Positions 8,304 to 8,501 of a stretch of 8,501 bases of DNA are shown in pieces. This DNA comes from Chloroflexota bacterium (GTDB taxonomy: Bacteria; Chloroflexota; Limnocylindria; P2-11E), in assembly GCA_005883775.1 (NCBI GenBank), contig VBEU01000148.1, positions 1 to 8,501 on the forward strand. Reading direction: 5' to 3'. Position 1 is the stretch's first letter; each line of letters starts with the position of its first letter. A model generated the notes under the pieces. It had not been told where the DNA came from and ran no database searches. It saw only the letters and a list, made by a program, of their open reading frames with translations. The translations under genes were made by a program, and so were the position numbers.

Positions 8304-8501
8304 GTGGAAGATCGATCGCGACGCCGCGCCCGACTGGTGCTGATTGTTGGACTTTTGTTTGCCGTCGGGGCCGGAGCGACGACCTTCTTCGTCGCGAACA
8401 CGGCCAAGTCCGAGGCTCCCGCGCCCATCCCGACCTCGAGCATCATCGTCGCCGCCCGGGAGATCCCGCCGAAGACGCAGATCACCGCGGCCGACCTGAA
8501 G
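8304..8501 (+). CDS. cpaB: CpaB-like Flp/Tad pilus assembly protein with SAF domain (5' part only)
   Basis: The first 66 codons, open to the window edge. There is an Arg-rich cytoplasmic start (VEDRSRRRAR), one transmembrane helix (about 11-31, LVLIVGLLFAVGAGATTFFVA), a Pro/Ala linker, and the beginning of a SAF domain (IIVAAREIPPKTQITAADLK, 47-66) of the type in CpaB/RcpC. In Tad/Flp type IV pilus systems CpaB is an inner-membrane-anchored periplasmic assembly protein; in single-membrane bacteria it is thought to have an envelope-side accessory role. The GTG start is supported by AAGGA (8294-8298) 5 bases upstream. Other tad genes (cpaF, tadB, tadC) would be expected beyond the right edge. 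SAF domains also occur in FlgA-like proteins and other families, but the TM-linker-SAF order fits CpaB best. Confidence 0.72.
   Translation, partial: MEDRSRRRARLVLIVGLLFAVGAGATTFFVANTAKSEAPAPIPTSSIIVAAREIPPKTQITAADLK

Overview
The window (8501 bases, GC-rich) reads as a chromosomal segment of a high-GC bacterium. The UvrA sequence style, the Gram-positive-type SOS operator (GAAC-N4-GTTC), the CvpA-CAP fusion and the Tad-pilus gene cpaB suggest Chloroflexota (soil or freshwater Limnocylindria-like lineages) or, second, Actinomycetota. This placement is inferred from sequence style only and is not proven. No phage, transposon or CRISPR signatures are seen.

Layout, from right to left, because most genes lie on the minus strand. 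At 8304-8501 on the plus strand is the 5' end of a cpaB-like Flp/Tad pilus assembly gene, cut by the window edge. It is divergent from a nucleotide excision repair operon on the minus strand: uvrB (6111-8143), a five-helix membrane protein (5394-6107) and uvrA (2557-5394). The three genes are almost fused: TAA-GGC-ATG joins uvrB to the membrane gene, and a TGATG stop/start overlap joins the membrane gene to uvrA. A perfect LexA/DinR operator, AGAACAGACGTTCT (8158-8171), lies 14 bases before the uvrB start, so the operon is most likely SOS-induced.

The uvrB gene as given is broken. The N-terminal 170 or so residues and the C-terminal 500 or so residues are in different frames, and about 100 bases (roughly 34 codons of domain 2, the UvrA-binding part) are missing at about 7630-7640. 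This is either a real deletion or an assembly/sequencing error; uvrA is fully intact.

Downstream of uvrA, after an 85-base gap holding small hairpins and a good ribosome binding site, comes a secreted collagen-like protein (1185-2471). It has a signal peptide, a small two-Cys head, 97 uninterrupted Gly-X-Y triplets built from 72- and 81-base DNA repeats, and a globular C-terminal tail. A strong hairpin (1121-1154) follows it. The last gene (73-1053) encodes a CvpA-like four-helix membrane domain fused to an extracytoplasmic CAP/SCP domain. Its GTG start sits at the edge of a perfect 8-bp hairpin.

The left half thus encodes envelope and secreted proteins, and the right half DNA repair plus the start of a pilus locus. 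The most noteworthy points are the membrane protein embedded in an SOS-controlled uvrBA operon, the damaged uvrB, and the repeat-built collagen gene.
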